Source: a bacterium (GTDB lineage: Bacteria > Spirochaetota > Leptospiria > Leptospirales > Leptonemataceae). Taken from it: a stretch of 64,000 bases of DNA. A program made the position numbers and the translations under genes. How positions within the stretch are numbered: the first letter of the stretch is position 1; every line of letters starts with the position of its first letter. Under the pieces are notes generated by a model. The model ran no database searches. It was not told the DNA's origin and saw only the letters and a program-made list of their open reading frames with translations. The DNA lies in the NCBI GenBank assembly GCA_024742665.1, contig JANSYA010000012.1:1-64000 (forward strand), given 5' to 3'. Shown here piece after piece: positions 35,701 through 41,253 of this stretch.

Positions 35701-37261
35701 GCGCTTCGGCGTGGGCGTTGCAGGCGGAGCTTCCGCGAGCGCCTTTCGCCAGGCGGTCGCTCCGGCGATTTCCGGTTTCGTAACCGGCTTTGCGCAGTCC
35801 GGCATGCAGTATGACGCCGACGGCAATATCGCCGGCTTCTCGGGCGAAGACGCGCTGGTCGGCGGTATTGTCGGCGGCGCGGCCGGGGGCGCGATTCATC
35901 GCTTTAGCAGTAATGGCAAATCAGGCTGGAACAATACTGTAACCCGCAACTCCAGCTACGCGCAGCACTTCGCCTCGGGTTATCAACAATTCGCGATCGG
36001 GCATGCGGTGGTCGTCGGGGGTGAGTGGATCAAGGCGGAAGCCGGCATGCAATCGAATCTGAATATGTTCGGCGGCGACCTCGGCGTGCTGGCGTCGCTG
36101 GCCGGCGGCGCTCTCGGCACTCGCATTCAAAGCTCGCCGCGACTGAACCCGTCGGAGCGCACGGCATCGGATCGTGCGCAGGATACGAATCATCGCCAGC
36201 AGGCGCGCGATATTCTCAACGGCTTAGGACGTATGCGAGATCGGATTCGCGGGACGACTTTCGCAGACGTTCGCACTGGATTCCGCAACGCGCCTTCTAA
36301 CGCCCTGAACGGTGTAATAAACGGCGGCTCGGCTGCGATGTCCGGCATGTACAACGGCGGCGCGGCAGTGTTGGGTGGCATGTACAACGGCATTGGCGCG
36401 ATTGGCAATGCGCTTCCCAGCACTACGACCGTTAAGACCGCGCTCTACAACGGCGGCGCGGCGATGCTGGGCGGCATGTACAACGGTGGCGCGGCAGTGC
36501 TGGGCGGCATGTACAATGGCGGCGCGGCGATGCTGGGCGGCATGTATAACGGCGGCGCGGCAATGCTGGGCGGCCTGCAAACAGCCGGCCAGGCGATTTA
36601 CAATGCGGGTCCGGGCTGGAAGGCAGTCGGTAATGCGATTCAGAATTTCCCGCAGAACGCGGCCAATAGCGTCATGAACCTGCCGGGCAACGTGATGAAC
36701 GGTATCCAGGGAATTCCGGGAGCGCTGAGCTCCGCGGGAACCGCATTTGGAAACGGATTATCGGCAATGAAAGACGGTATCAAACACTACGGCGGCATAG
36801 CGCTGGGAGCCGGATACGACGCCGGCGCGGCGGTCGTGAAGGCGGGCTATAACGAGCTGAAAGGGATCTATGACATCCTGCCAGGTCTGCCGTCCAGCGA
36901 GTCCGTGGGCAATGCTCTCAGTAAGCTCTATCCGTCCGCGATCAAAGACTCGGCGGTGAACGCCTGGAAAAATCGTCCGAGCGCAGAGGATCTTCTGACA
37001 GGTATGCTCGGAACGCCAGGCGCCTGGAAAGATCGCTTCGGCTTTGGGGATCGCGACACCTATGTCAGCGAGGGCGAAGACTACGCGGTCGACTGGTCGG
37101 ACGAACTGATTCGCATCGGGCAGGGTTTTGGTAACCAAAACGCCGGCGACGAAAACTATACGCCGGGCATTGCGGGTTATTTTAATCAGAACTTCAGCTA
37201 TACCGAAGTTGATTATATTTTCAACCCGGAGACCGGCGAGTTTGAGCAGGTGATCAGATAA
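23729..37261 (+). CDS. Giant secreted coiled-coil protein, Leptospira 'longest protein' type (4,510 aa)
   Basis: ATG 23729 follows TTGGAG by seven bases and overlaps the upstream stop. A 45-residue polar extension precedes the signal core (WRATACVALFGMLHVTL), as in extended signals of very large secreted proteins; a start at 23864 is the alternative. Most of residues 80-3100 is charged alpha helix with regularly spaced Trp (for example ~356-460), likely coiled coil. Further parts are a hydrophobic helix pair (~3147-3190), another Trp-spaced coil (~3454-3577), a glycine-zipper membrane-like region (~3934-3962), YNGG repeats (4197-4283) and a short charged tail. Size, composition and order recall the giant Leptospira proteins grouped, as I remember, under TIGR04388. 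A structural or delivery role at the cell surface is inferred. No enzyme motif was seen. Confidence 0.88.
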   Translation: MISRPELRSDSASTSTSGSGANFSAFVSRANRAERRGRTPYRGPLMSRFWRATACVALFGMLHVTLPPLHQLAAQPFRSFEEQNKEDADRFVDRAGRLGDVDAWTNYVTTGIAQERIQWEEESYAALREELLRAEAEAADEAELETLSAQLQSEFDAAQIAWESDATEFILSERGRYKGEQAALDVEFGSEAEYESLIAEVEAQTASDLELDLERWNTIVDTGRQDIVDRFEQSLDDDLNAARIAFTGTATERAAFEAQLDERAAELRNEFDFRDHFYLLRANNDYVARVRSDDVSARLLADQGSADAMAADVMAQTNAELRASTNDMLAAAEEQVGDLSTSAVPDVDDIGSLAGSWEAQVENVISAGLQRWDQAEEELYRQRLVWQNEAERSRAEGEAVWRANHEKLEEAREEWLRETREQIAAGRAIWADKFTEFAAGRAQAEAELEQFIQEERARRTAGMDRLGEMVGGGGSALLEAKEAYFYYEGLLAELNPAGQDCDSGDYDTQLYCFYVEQRDLTRDSIARFQAILGDSEDVLAGQMHSGAGDSGFLNDRRAYAGTLAAGIEGLNAGDFENLLQAEMQRQSEDYVLYQRDVDAMIQSNAVFTNRTRELQESGGFDFAAAADLDVMRDLVGGLGLKFDEHRRELFGIIEQDRGGLDDAARLAAVKSEITAWFVESQDRNARLREVVLGYFDGGQNGYYLTENESDPYLMTAAEYEWERLRRERNYLAKRFQTAEAVKRYADLAEENEAGLELAQVTAERAEIAKMRRDVREVYYLFLKGDLAVDPLVATNPAVREAELTRLLADRGVNLTDLEAYKTRLAEETDIMADLVALASPSAGAINSAIDDIDGYLSSLNLSEEDLETHRMSATREKLLFLRQEIDGGQSATVINNRWQAIQTGAGFLHGELVALAGDYDFDGLDNELTTIRDSLANPTLVDRRDDMYLVREQIELNATALASARARLDEARAAYSRARQDFDILRAGNSEELIRENMLDTTKLLATVLNRMNQIEDLPGFDSSRTHDLVSTQRADYLRSVSERRSADAEIARSSLLLTHVRGLEDAKTRAAALESTLTAAGDLSLLSVENLANVFIDAEAALITRTASSVEEQSFDRTIQIFDALKNDRDVYATALADYDAAVAAAVATPAELETLRAAAALAGDSVRSLTGLLITNLRGEEAVRSATVQGLLDPSAARTPEEVAVEQQSAITELDERALELARDAADDLVAYLEAGRETAYADLLKGANDAADAVAGAPRTDGGALAMSAVAGRDFMRAAIVRDWLLSNSDWVAEANAAPTPADPRTVAEKWDLLLDGVRSLAADSEYFEAFAAAIPADSFDQWVVDFQADRQALLAELDTVLGAPDGASLASAYDAMSLADREALARYGLVTPTALRSDLTVVRRAIDQDIQSLATNFRNIFLRESTYDTSRELANLSRDLSAKSDSLSILSGERELLLGDVAALDAQIAVELDPVILANLTAQRDLVQARVDNLTPRVTTLTNEIAALETDYREAANRLREIQQPGSSSPLMSVAHNLIANEAEGVQLLGRLGEQPRVPEVALRDPSGQEVADRLKAIVGFYQTDATGAILRDNSDVPLVSAEFQARGISDPGAALESVLAGNQRGDDLERWANRLIDWIQDPANSAEAEPELHASVGLLANALQAYRDAVAFIENRDKDSVTIEADAEAAKENATAMMAKLRQLQTFEAKLREAAEQARLTDGGDPVAAVLAVLEAPENANIFHLFHGTDLSGQFDGRADLLLQERTDLLFRMGESLRENRRNQYLTVVSDSFASALESYMNAAAVAADPTTVAVPDRADFFAAHPELSSASTLTTINSIPVDQDFRANLMNWVAGAPAVSAIYRDAALAALAETPETGAVLKTAVLTRLTALENEVNATMDFYLSDMEFVALRDATVRVDDSVANALAGLMGLSPEEMERMESEVYERELNRALYIASVSDQFVAADYPAELAEFILIQGFSQATDRQAAFLAASTSDIAAERDAATLDLRGLTGDFARYALALNFENYRQATPAQSIEGVVDAARANGDVVYLGEYLAAYMADGNLDAALLPDSGSLLFDRAARHEYVRLHGDGAAAGGMHNLDESRYLGDFADYIQISMLADFADRSGFVLTGATEAERRANYRVNFEAALDDAAYTRDGNTLRNRLLSSQQIDRLFDLAFAKVDLSLDVAVFLPDLVDGVDPAVAVPTADQELPPELFAIAGYDSADPRAVLAGVNPGYQRALAVIESTNSLRPGDVTAPLGATAAELDAIIERAGYTGAAALAAADRDVVHAALQARIAGAYFVGAGVADASGALAVLRAERAAQALAGDADALSDTQLLLASGTIERLEARVEAAIATAAPELADRRNEVALALAESLYVDRGVAAGYSAAVSDLFTQAPGLQDALEALTGSGQMSADLAGVLIRDRALIEQYLTTIQESDAERDYVENLFADQSQMLSAAGLDVRSELSRNAQLNQLEAQRRSAALLATLEDGQAVQRQRARLWSDELIGVESLVSFAKTRGDDPDLNRFVSYRSYVGSEVSYQEADYQEYLAGGPDPVKSYDEFHSARVLNTTTLDLDPRTLLNQSQNDWMETLRSDQANMVDRTVDLDDDGDAANDPQIVIVRSVSNEEDRIAAGNKNQQLEYMYQENLANNYLEATTRLNAAFVSVFQSASVAGGRGDTASLEDFSDKVAAAGYDIAAAAGVNDLSALESILQDATDRAAQVSDSVLQQKRDSVNGVLAQFAQSEQEFADSARRKHIARVGEFQFVTDTYQPIADELEAAEAEFAAATQVGDGLQNQFEAANVAYVADLNELADRYQSLTVASDEYEQRQAVLEFAETPYLLASIDTNTASSDQQSQDGFSADAREEFELARRALEAAQANLDEAAFKVRTEARLDDLQTLIAAIDGGTSYAVLDDAERDELFELRQRQFDDAAALSAADLTRLNDLHLREVHETYGDVLEARGDHLRHSLRMVRVQKAREIIGAEIEKRRAIAEQRRQAFESELGSAFGNFTDEDEIKNRNVVYQRLVSLHQSNTTEFFEEFRGWFTLIGDDVPDDEHQYTKSGPQNNLRDGRNYVDREISDFERAAIVAWGEAGGRLTEFATFGTIYMPYLSKLGEKDIAWEELDVTKKIFIPMIVTGTGMMTAGSALMASFFGFIAGSLMFSAGASMVAAGSVQIATKQAIYDGKRSEADDLLTNAQNSAHIASVLKVLNKQNDFEEALGNLEYFTKAPDLETAKERIIQWGAQHWDSQAMGTDVAGTRLYDITEEDLIYLFDSAVGTDFFDSNGNSMNPTQEQIDDALDVNDQSEQVEFKDAFGRRYDPAGLRFDKPGDLVDGVYRGGGLDYVRIRVTRHNGNWRYGYAPIIADDAPESTVFDLSKVLDVTTQHGIDLRDIRRDRYLAAGEAAVAGDGDRSLVLKDRDDVFQDLFENAAARVDGGREFSGYRLVYEDYQRNQREVLERELAQSRELQLQEWDLREQELNDRYARWDRKMQTLLSAGTDQWGRVNDNYLQEWRIWERTHDDKVEQGVLTWEEKIRDHYTERTDWENDVRQTAAEKSAEAVLTQAVQDLNSQISAVEQSLGMDFEELNATSAVNAVIDEIRRSQPQQTEQLQRINDSVSEFSTRIDLSSATGANIGAAIAGVSSDFREEARIYQRQMKTLANVKAAEQYRRMLKLFEDQMQVQNQQIADNTASAALASGFVDGPGAFTKTAGISGAKRSVDKYTWFDTQTVITEQLSLNGFSRLGEAELISFLGSKSTYEIDLYFQTQQLATRAVFERIIGKNPAERGKSRDVEVIGLFGQWVGAGKVEADEEAGTEAVDGFGELGSEGQRPGGKKKGFFPQLRQAAEELAEKDQEYLSDLQGPPFLQAVTGVFNGLNPLMMVANTAQNIKVATINGKELEDVLWANILNLGKQIGVAVGAALLSMTGVGMGVAAGLVLTTVSNMIQADPTTGEIGFAATPQALMSSALAVVGARFGVGVAGGASASAFRQAVAPAISGFVTGFAQSGMQYDADGNIAGFSGEDALVGGIVGGAAGGAIHRFSSNGKSGWNNTVTRNSSYAQHFASGYQQFAIGHAVVVGGEWIKAEAGMQSNLNMFGGDLGVLASLAGGALGTRIQSSPRLNPSERTASDRAQDTNHRQQARDILNGLGRMRDRIRGTTFADVRTGFRNAPSNALNGVINGGSAAMSGMYNGGAAVLGGMYNGIGAIGNALPSTTTVKTALYNGGAAMLGGMYNGGAAVLGGMYNGGAAMLGGMYNGGAAMLGGLQTAGQAIYNAGPGWKAVGNAIQNFPQNAANSVMNLPGNVMNGIQGIPGALSSAGTAFGNGLSAMKDGIKHYGGIALGAGYDAGAAVVKAGYNELKGIYDILPGLPSSESVGNALSKLYPSAIKDSAVNAWKNRPSAEDLLTGMLGTPGAWKDRFGFGDRDTYVSEGEDYAVDWSDELIRIGQGFGNQNAGDENYTPGIAGYFNQNFSYTEVDYIFNPETGEFEQVIR
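36317..36577 (+). repeat. 33-bp YNGGAAxLGGM repeats in the giant gene
   Basis: Six 11-residue units of the pattern YNGGAA(M/V)LGG(M/L) occur: two at 36317-36382 (the first degenerate) and four in direct tandem at 36446-36577, separated by a diverged segment. The 33-bp period keeps the frame. Nearly identical tandem units suggest recent expansion. The Gly/Ala/Met/Tyr composition suggests a flexible or membrane-inserting element. Confidence 0.8.
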
Positions 37262-37277
37262 GATAAACCGGGCGTTT

Positions 37278-37298
37278 CGCCTGAGCTTATTTCAGGCG
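37278..37298. terminator. Hairpin at the end of giant gene and copA
   Basis: CGCCTGA (37278-37284) and TCAGGCG (37292-37298) form a 7-bp stem with a 7-nt loop across the stop codon of copA, 17 bp after the giant gene. Convergent position suggests a shared bidirectional terminator; no T run follows. Confidence 0.4.
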
Positions 37299-39602
37299 CC
37301 GCCACTTGACGCGCAGACTATTCGAAACCACCGAGACGGAACTAAAGGCCATGGCCGCCGCGGCGATCATGGGGTTGAGCAGAAAGCCGTTGATCGGATA
37401 CAATATGCCCGCGGCCAGAGGAATGCCGATCAGATTGTAGATGAAGGCCCAGAAGAGATTCTGGCGCACCGTTCGAACAGTTTCGCGCGAAAGCTCGATG
37501 GCGCGGGGAATCGCGCCCAGATCTGAAGTTAAAAGCGCGATGCGCGCGACGTCGAGCGCGATGTCGGAGCCGCGGCCCATTGCGATGCTCACGTCGGACC
37601 GGGCCAGGGCCGCGGAATCGTTGATGCCGTCGCCGATCATGGCCACGGTTCGACCCCGTTTTTGCAATGCGCTTATAAACTCCGCTTTGTCACCCGGCAG
37701 CACTTCCGCGCGAATATGATCGGAGGCGATGCCCACGCTTTGCGCGACCGCCGTCGCCGTGCGCAGGTTATCGCCCGTGAGCATATAGACTTCGATATTT
37801 CGCGCGCGTAGATTTTGAATCGCGCCGGCCGAGCTCGCTTTGATTGGATCCGCGATGGCGAAGATCGCGAGCAGCTTCTCCTGATTCGCGAAGCAGACGA
37901 GGCTCCTGGCCTGGGCTGTAAAATTCTGGATCGATTCCGCGGCCGGCCCGGAAATTTGCACGCCGCTTTCGCTCATGAAGGCCGGGTTCCCGACGAAATA
38001 CTTTTTCTCCGCGACTTTTGCCGCGACGCCGCGTCCGCTTACGCTGCGAAATTCTTCGATCTGAACGCCGGGCATCGTAACGGGCGTGTCGGCGGCATTC
38101 GAATCCGACTTGCTTTCGCTTTCGAGATCGCGCAGCAGCGCTGCGGCCAGGGGGTGTTCGGAACGACTTTCGATGGCGTGCAAAATCTCGTGCAGATACC
38201 GCTGCTGTGTTTGCGGCGCAAGCCACAGGCGATCGCTGACGCGCGCTTCGCCTTCCGTGATCGTGCCGGTCTTGTCGAGGACGACCGCGTCGACTTTGCG
38301 CGCAAGCTCCAGGCTTTCGGCGTCTTTGATCAGAATATTGTTTCGTGCGCCTTTGCCGACGCCGACCATGATCGCCGTCGGCGTGGCCAGACCGAGCGCG
38401 CAGGGGCAGGCGATGACGAGCACGGTGACCGCCGCAAGCAGAGCGGGAGCGAAGCCGGCCGTTTCTGTAGAGGCCGCTAAAATCCAGACGGCGAATGTGA
38501 ACAGAGCGGCGACTAATACAATGGGTACAAAAACCGCGGCGATGCGATCCACGATTTTCTGCAGGGGGGCTTTGCTGGCCTGCGCCGTCTGGACCATTGC
38601 GACGATGCCGGCCAGCACTGTTTCGCCGCCGACTTTTTGTGCGCGAAAAACAAAACTGCCCTGCTGATTGACCGTGCCGGCGAAGACCTCTCGATGCGCG
38701 CGGGCTTCGACCGGAAGCGCTTCGCCGGAGATCATGCTTTCGTCGATCAGCGACGAGCCGCTTTCGACGACGCCGTCTACTGGAATCTTTTCGCCCGGCT
38801 TGACTCGCACCAGGTCGCCGACCCGCACGTCGCGAATGGCGATCGAGCTTTCGGTGCCGTCGTCGCGCACGATCGTCGTATGCTCCGGCTGCTCGCCGAG
38901 CAGTTCGCTGATCGCGGAAGAGGTTGCGGATTTCGCGCGCTCTTCCAGCAATTTACCGAGCAAGATAAAAGTCACGATTACCGCCGCGGCTTCATAGTAG
39001 ACATGCGCTTCGAGACCGCGCTGCGTCCAGAATTCCGGATACAGCGTATTGAAAAAGCTGAAGAGATACGAAACGCCGGTGCTCAGGGCGACCAGGCTAT
39101 CCATATTCGCGGATCGCTGGCGCAGCTGTGCGAAGGCTCCGATGAAAAAACGGCGACCGTAAACGAAGAGCACCGGCGTCGTGAGCGCGAGCATGATCCA
39201 GTTCGCGTACGGCAGCTGCATAAAAAACATGCCGATGATCATGACGGGCAGCGTCCACAGCGTCGCCGCGATCGTATCGCGCTGTAGCCGACGCAGATCC
39301 TTCTCGCGGCGTTCTTCGACGGCGTCCGGAGTTGACGAGGCATCGAAAAGCAGGTCGTAGCCGGCGGCGTTCAGCGCGGTCTTCAGTCGCGGCAGTTCGC
39401 TCGTGGCGTCGACAATAAGAGCGACCGTCGAGTCCGCCAGATTGACCTGCGCTTCGCGGACCGCTGGATCGTTTTTCAGAATGGTTTCGACTCGCGCGGC
39501 GCAGGAAGCGCAGGAGAGGCCGACCAGCGGATAGCGTTGCGGTCCGGCGGCCGCGGTGTGTAAGCTTTTCGAAGGAAGCGGAGCGTGTTCAGGCGTATTC
39601 AT
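37287..39602 (-). CDS. copA: Copper-exporting P1B-type ATPase
   Basis: ATG 39602. An N-terminal heavy-metal-associated domain carries GLSCASC (Cys31, Cys34). Eight membrane helices follow, with the CPC metal site in ACPCALG (~395), the phosphorylation site DKTGT (~443), the actuator loop ISGEALPV, and the hinge GDGINDSAAL (~657). The C-terminal helix MAFSSVSVVSN has the MxxSS signature of Cu(I)-transporting P1B-1 ATPases. It pumps cytosolic Cu(I) (or Ag(I)) to the periplasm at the expense of ATP and would feed the CusCBA system encoded 4 kb away. Length (771 aa) is normal. It follows an AraC-type regulator on the same strand, but a TATAAT immediately upstream suggests its own promoter. Confidence 0.95.
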   Translation of the reverse strand: MNTPEHAPLPSKSLHTAAAGPQRYPLVGLSCASCAARVETILKNDPAVREAQVNLADSTVALIVDATSELPRLKTALNAAGYDLLFDASSTPDAVEERREKDLRRLQRDTIAATLWTLPVMIIGMFFMQLPYANWIMLALTTPVLFVYGRRFFIGAFAQLRQRSANMDSLVALSTGVSYLFSFFNTLYPEFWTQRGLEAHVYYEAAAVIVTFILLGKLLEERAKSATSSAISELLGEQPEHTTIVRDDGTESSIAIRDVRVGDLVRVKPGEKIPVDGVVESGSSLIDESMISGEALPVEARAHREVFAGTVNQQGSFVFRAQKVGGETVLAGIVAMVQTAQASKAPLQKIVDRIAAVFVPIVLVAALFTFAVWILAASTETAGFAPALLAAVTVLVIACPCALGLATPTAIMVGVGKGARNNILIKDAESLELARKVDAVVLDKTGTITEGEARVSDRLWLAPQTQQRYLHEILHAIESRSEHPLAAALLRDLESESKSDSNAADTPVTMPGVQIEEFRSVSGRGVAAKVAEKKYFVGNPAFMSESGVQISGPAAESIQNFTAQARSLVCFANQEKLLAIFAIADPIKASSAGAIQNLRARNIEVYMLTGDNLRTATAVAQSVGIASDHIRAEVLPGDKAEFISALQKRGRTVAMIGDGINDSAALARSDVSIAMGRGSDIALDVARIALLTSDLGAIPRAIELSRETVRTVRQNLFWAFIYNLIGIPLAAGILYPINGFLLNPMIAAAAMAFSSVSVVSNSLRVKWRRLK

Positions 39603-39615
39603 ATTTCTCAGGAAG

Positions 39616-39621
39616 ATTATA
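39616..39621 (-). promoter_or_regulatory. Perfect -10 box before copA
   Basis: On the minus strand TATAAT occurs 13 bases before the copA ATG, giving a leader of only about six bases, so the mRNA would be almost leaderless. No good -35 hexamer stands at 17 bp; instead an imperfect dyad flanks the spacer (GATTATAGCG at 39615-39624 against CGCTTATAGAATC at 39641-39653). This suits an activator-dependent metal-responsive promoter. Confidence 0.5.
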
Positions 39622-39691
39622 GCGCGAATTGCGGTCGCGGCGCTTATAGAATCCTGGAAAATATTTTCAGAATTGAGACTTGCCGGAGTTC

Positions 39692-40258
39692 TCAGAGCTG
39701 ATCGAGGGGTTTGCGCTGCTTCGTATCTTTCAAGTTGCGAAAGTGGCTGGGAGTCAGGCCGGTGACTTTCTTGAACTGAGCGCTCAGATGAGCCAGGCTG
39801 CTGTAGCCCAGGCGATGGGCGATTTCCGTTAAGTTCATTTCATCGTATACCAGCAGCTCTTTGACGCGCTCGATTTTCTGCTGGATCAGGTACTGTTCGA
39901 GGGTCAGGCCTTCGACCGAAGAGAAGATGCCGCTCAGATAGCTGTAATCATAGTGCAGGTTCTGCTTGAGATAATCCGACAGGCGCACGCGGCGAAACTC
40001 GTCTGCGTCGCGAACCAGAGCGATGACCAGTCGCTTCATGCTTTCAATCAGTCGGCCGTTTTTATCGTCGATGATTTCGAAGCCGAGGGCTACGAGCTGC
40101 GTTTCCAGCTGTGCGATTTGACCCGGCTTAGGAGTGTCTTCGCCGAAATCAATCTCTCCCAGCTCGACCGACCGCGGGCGCAGATCCAGCTTTCGCGCCG
40201 CGTCGGCGACGGCCGCTTTGCAGCGATCGCAAACCATATTTTTTACGTACATGCGCAT
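39692..40258 (-). CDS. AraC-family regulator with N-terminal CDRC metal-binding-like domain (188 aa)
   Basis: Two in-frame ATGs are possible (40258, 40252). The first ~75 residues have the fold-like pattern of a heavy-metal-associated domain with MVCDRCKAAV in the metal-loop position. The rest is an AraC-type DNA-binding domain (~90-185; helix MNLTEIAHRLGYSSLAHLSAQF and FKKVTGLTPSHFR). Such proteins occur beside metal-resistance genes in several phyla. It lies 89 bp upstream of copA and divergent to the cus genes, so it is the obvious candidate regulator of both. Metal sensing through the two Cys is inference. Confidence 0.85.
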   Translation of the reverse strand: MRMYVKNMVCDRCKAAVADAARKLDLRPRSVELGEIDFGEDTPKPGQIAQLETQLVALGFEIIDDKNGRLIESMKRLVIALVRDADEFRRVRLSDYLKQNLHYDYSYLSGIFSSVEGLTLEQYLIQQKIERVKELLVYDEMNLTEIAHRLGYSSLAHLSAQFKKVTGLTPSHFRNLKDTKQRKPLDQL

Positions 40259-40368
40259 GATGGCGTTCGTATGGATCGGCCTCCGCCGGCCTCCGGCGCT
40301 ATCCCGGAGACTCTCGTTCTAATTGCAACCAAAGCAGCGAAGCCTGGAACGGCTTATAAGTTTTTGGA

Positions 40369-40384
40369 AATTGTTTATACAATT
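40369..40384. promoter_or_regulatory. AT-rich dyad in the divergent copper regulatory region
   Basis: AATTGT (40369-40374) and ACAATT (40379-40384) are perfect inverted repeats around TTAT. The dyad lies between the divergent AraC-type gene and the Cys/His exported protein, in the middle of the copper island, and is a candidate operator. A second small inverted repeat, CGCCGG/CCGGCG, lies at 40284-40298. Confidence 0.4.
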
Positions 40385-40466
40385 CGGTCTTTCGACTCCA
40401 GGTTCCAGTCTATGGCGTATTTTTGGCTTGACTGATGACCATGGACCGCGCTTGATTTCACCTCCG

Positions 40467-40997
40467 ATGGGAATGCGCACGCACAGATTCCATTCCGGCC
40501 AGAGCCCCGCAAAGCGCCTGGCCGGGATTCCAGCCGTGCTTACGGCGATCCTTCTGACCGTGAATTGCTGCGGCGGCCCCGGGGCGCTCGCACTGGATTG
40601 GCTGGCGGCGGACGAGGCATCGCCGGAAGCCGGGCACTGCGCTCAACTCGGCGAACGCATCGGACATCACGAAAAGCCGGACGAAAAGCCGACGACGCCC
40701 GCGCAGCCGGAGCACGGCGATTGTCCTGGCTGTGATCTGCCGCCTGTCGTTCACTTCGACTCGCAAAAAACCGCTCACGATCCGCTGAGCTTTCTGAAAG
40801 GCTCCGGCGAAGGGCAGCCGCCCTGGCTTGAATTGTCGCGCGCTTTCTTCTGGCACGCCACGAATCAAACGGCGCCGCGGCTCGCGTTTGGATCGAATTC
40901 CGAATCGCGCTTTCGATGGACCCCGCATCGGACAAACGCTGTGCGTCTGAGCGCCGCCGTTCCCCTCTACCTCGATATTCAGACCTTCCTGATTTAA
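40467..40997 (+). CDS. Cys/His-containing exported protein of the copper island (176 aa)
   Basis: The frame is open further upstream, but ATG 40467 (or 40473) places a signal peptide (LAGIPAVLTAILLTVNCCGG) at the N-terminus, possibly a lipoprotein signal. The mature part carries GHCAQLGERIGHHE and EHGDCPGCDLP, metal-ligand clusters, and lacks other recognisable domains. Its place before the cusCBA genes mirrors the His-rich protein before the first RND operon. A periplasmic copper-binding role is inferred from composition and neighbours. Confidence 0.6.
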   Translation: MGMRTHRFHSGQSPAKRLAGIPAVLTAILLTVNCCGGPGALALDWLAADEASPEAGHCAQLGERIGHHEKPDEKPTTPAQPEHGDCPGCDLPPVVHFDSQKTAHDPLSFLKGSGEGQPPWLELSRAFFWHATNQTAPRLAFGSNSESRFRWTPHRTNAVRLSAAVPLYLDIQTFLI

Positions 40998-41253
40998 GAA
41001 CGCTACTCCTCTCGGATTCGTGAGATCCGGATTCGCCGGTGTGCGACGGCCTTGTCGCGTTTCGGGATCGCGCGTGTATCGCGTGGCGATCGTCATAGCT
41101 CGCACTGTGCCTTCCGGTAATCTCGCAATCCTCAAGCGCTCTTTTTGTGCGTTCGATTGTCCGCCTGCTTTCAGCAGTGTCGGCGTCGTGTCGTGAAACC
41201 TCGTGCGAATCCACGCGCGAGCTGTTTGCAGATATTCTAGAAGGCTGATTGTT
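40998..41253. other. 256-bp gap before the cus operon
   Basis: No gene, hairpin terminator or strong promoter could be recognised here. Short open frames on both strands have no domain content. Confidence 0.4.
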
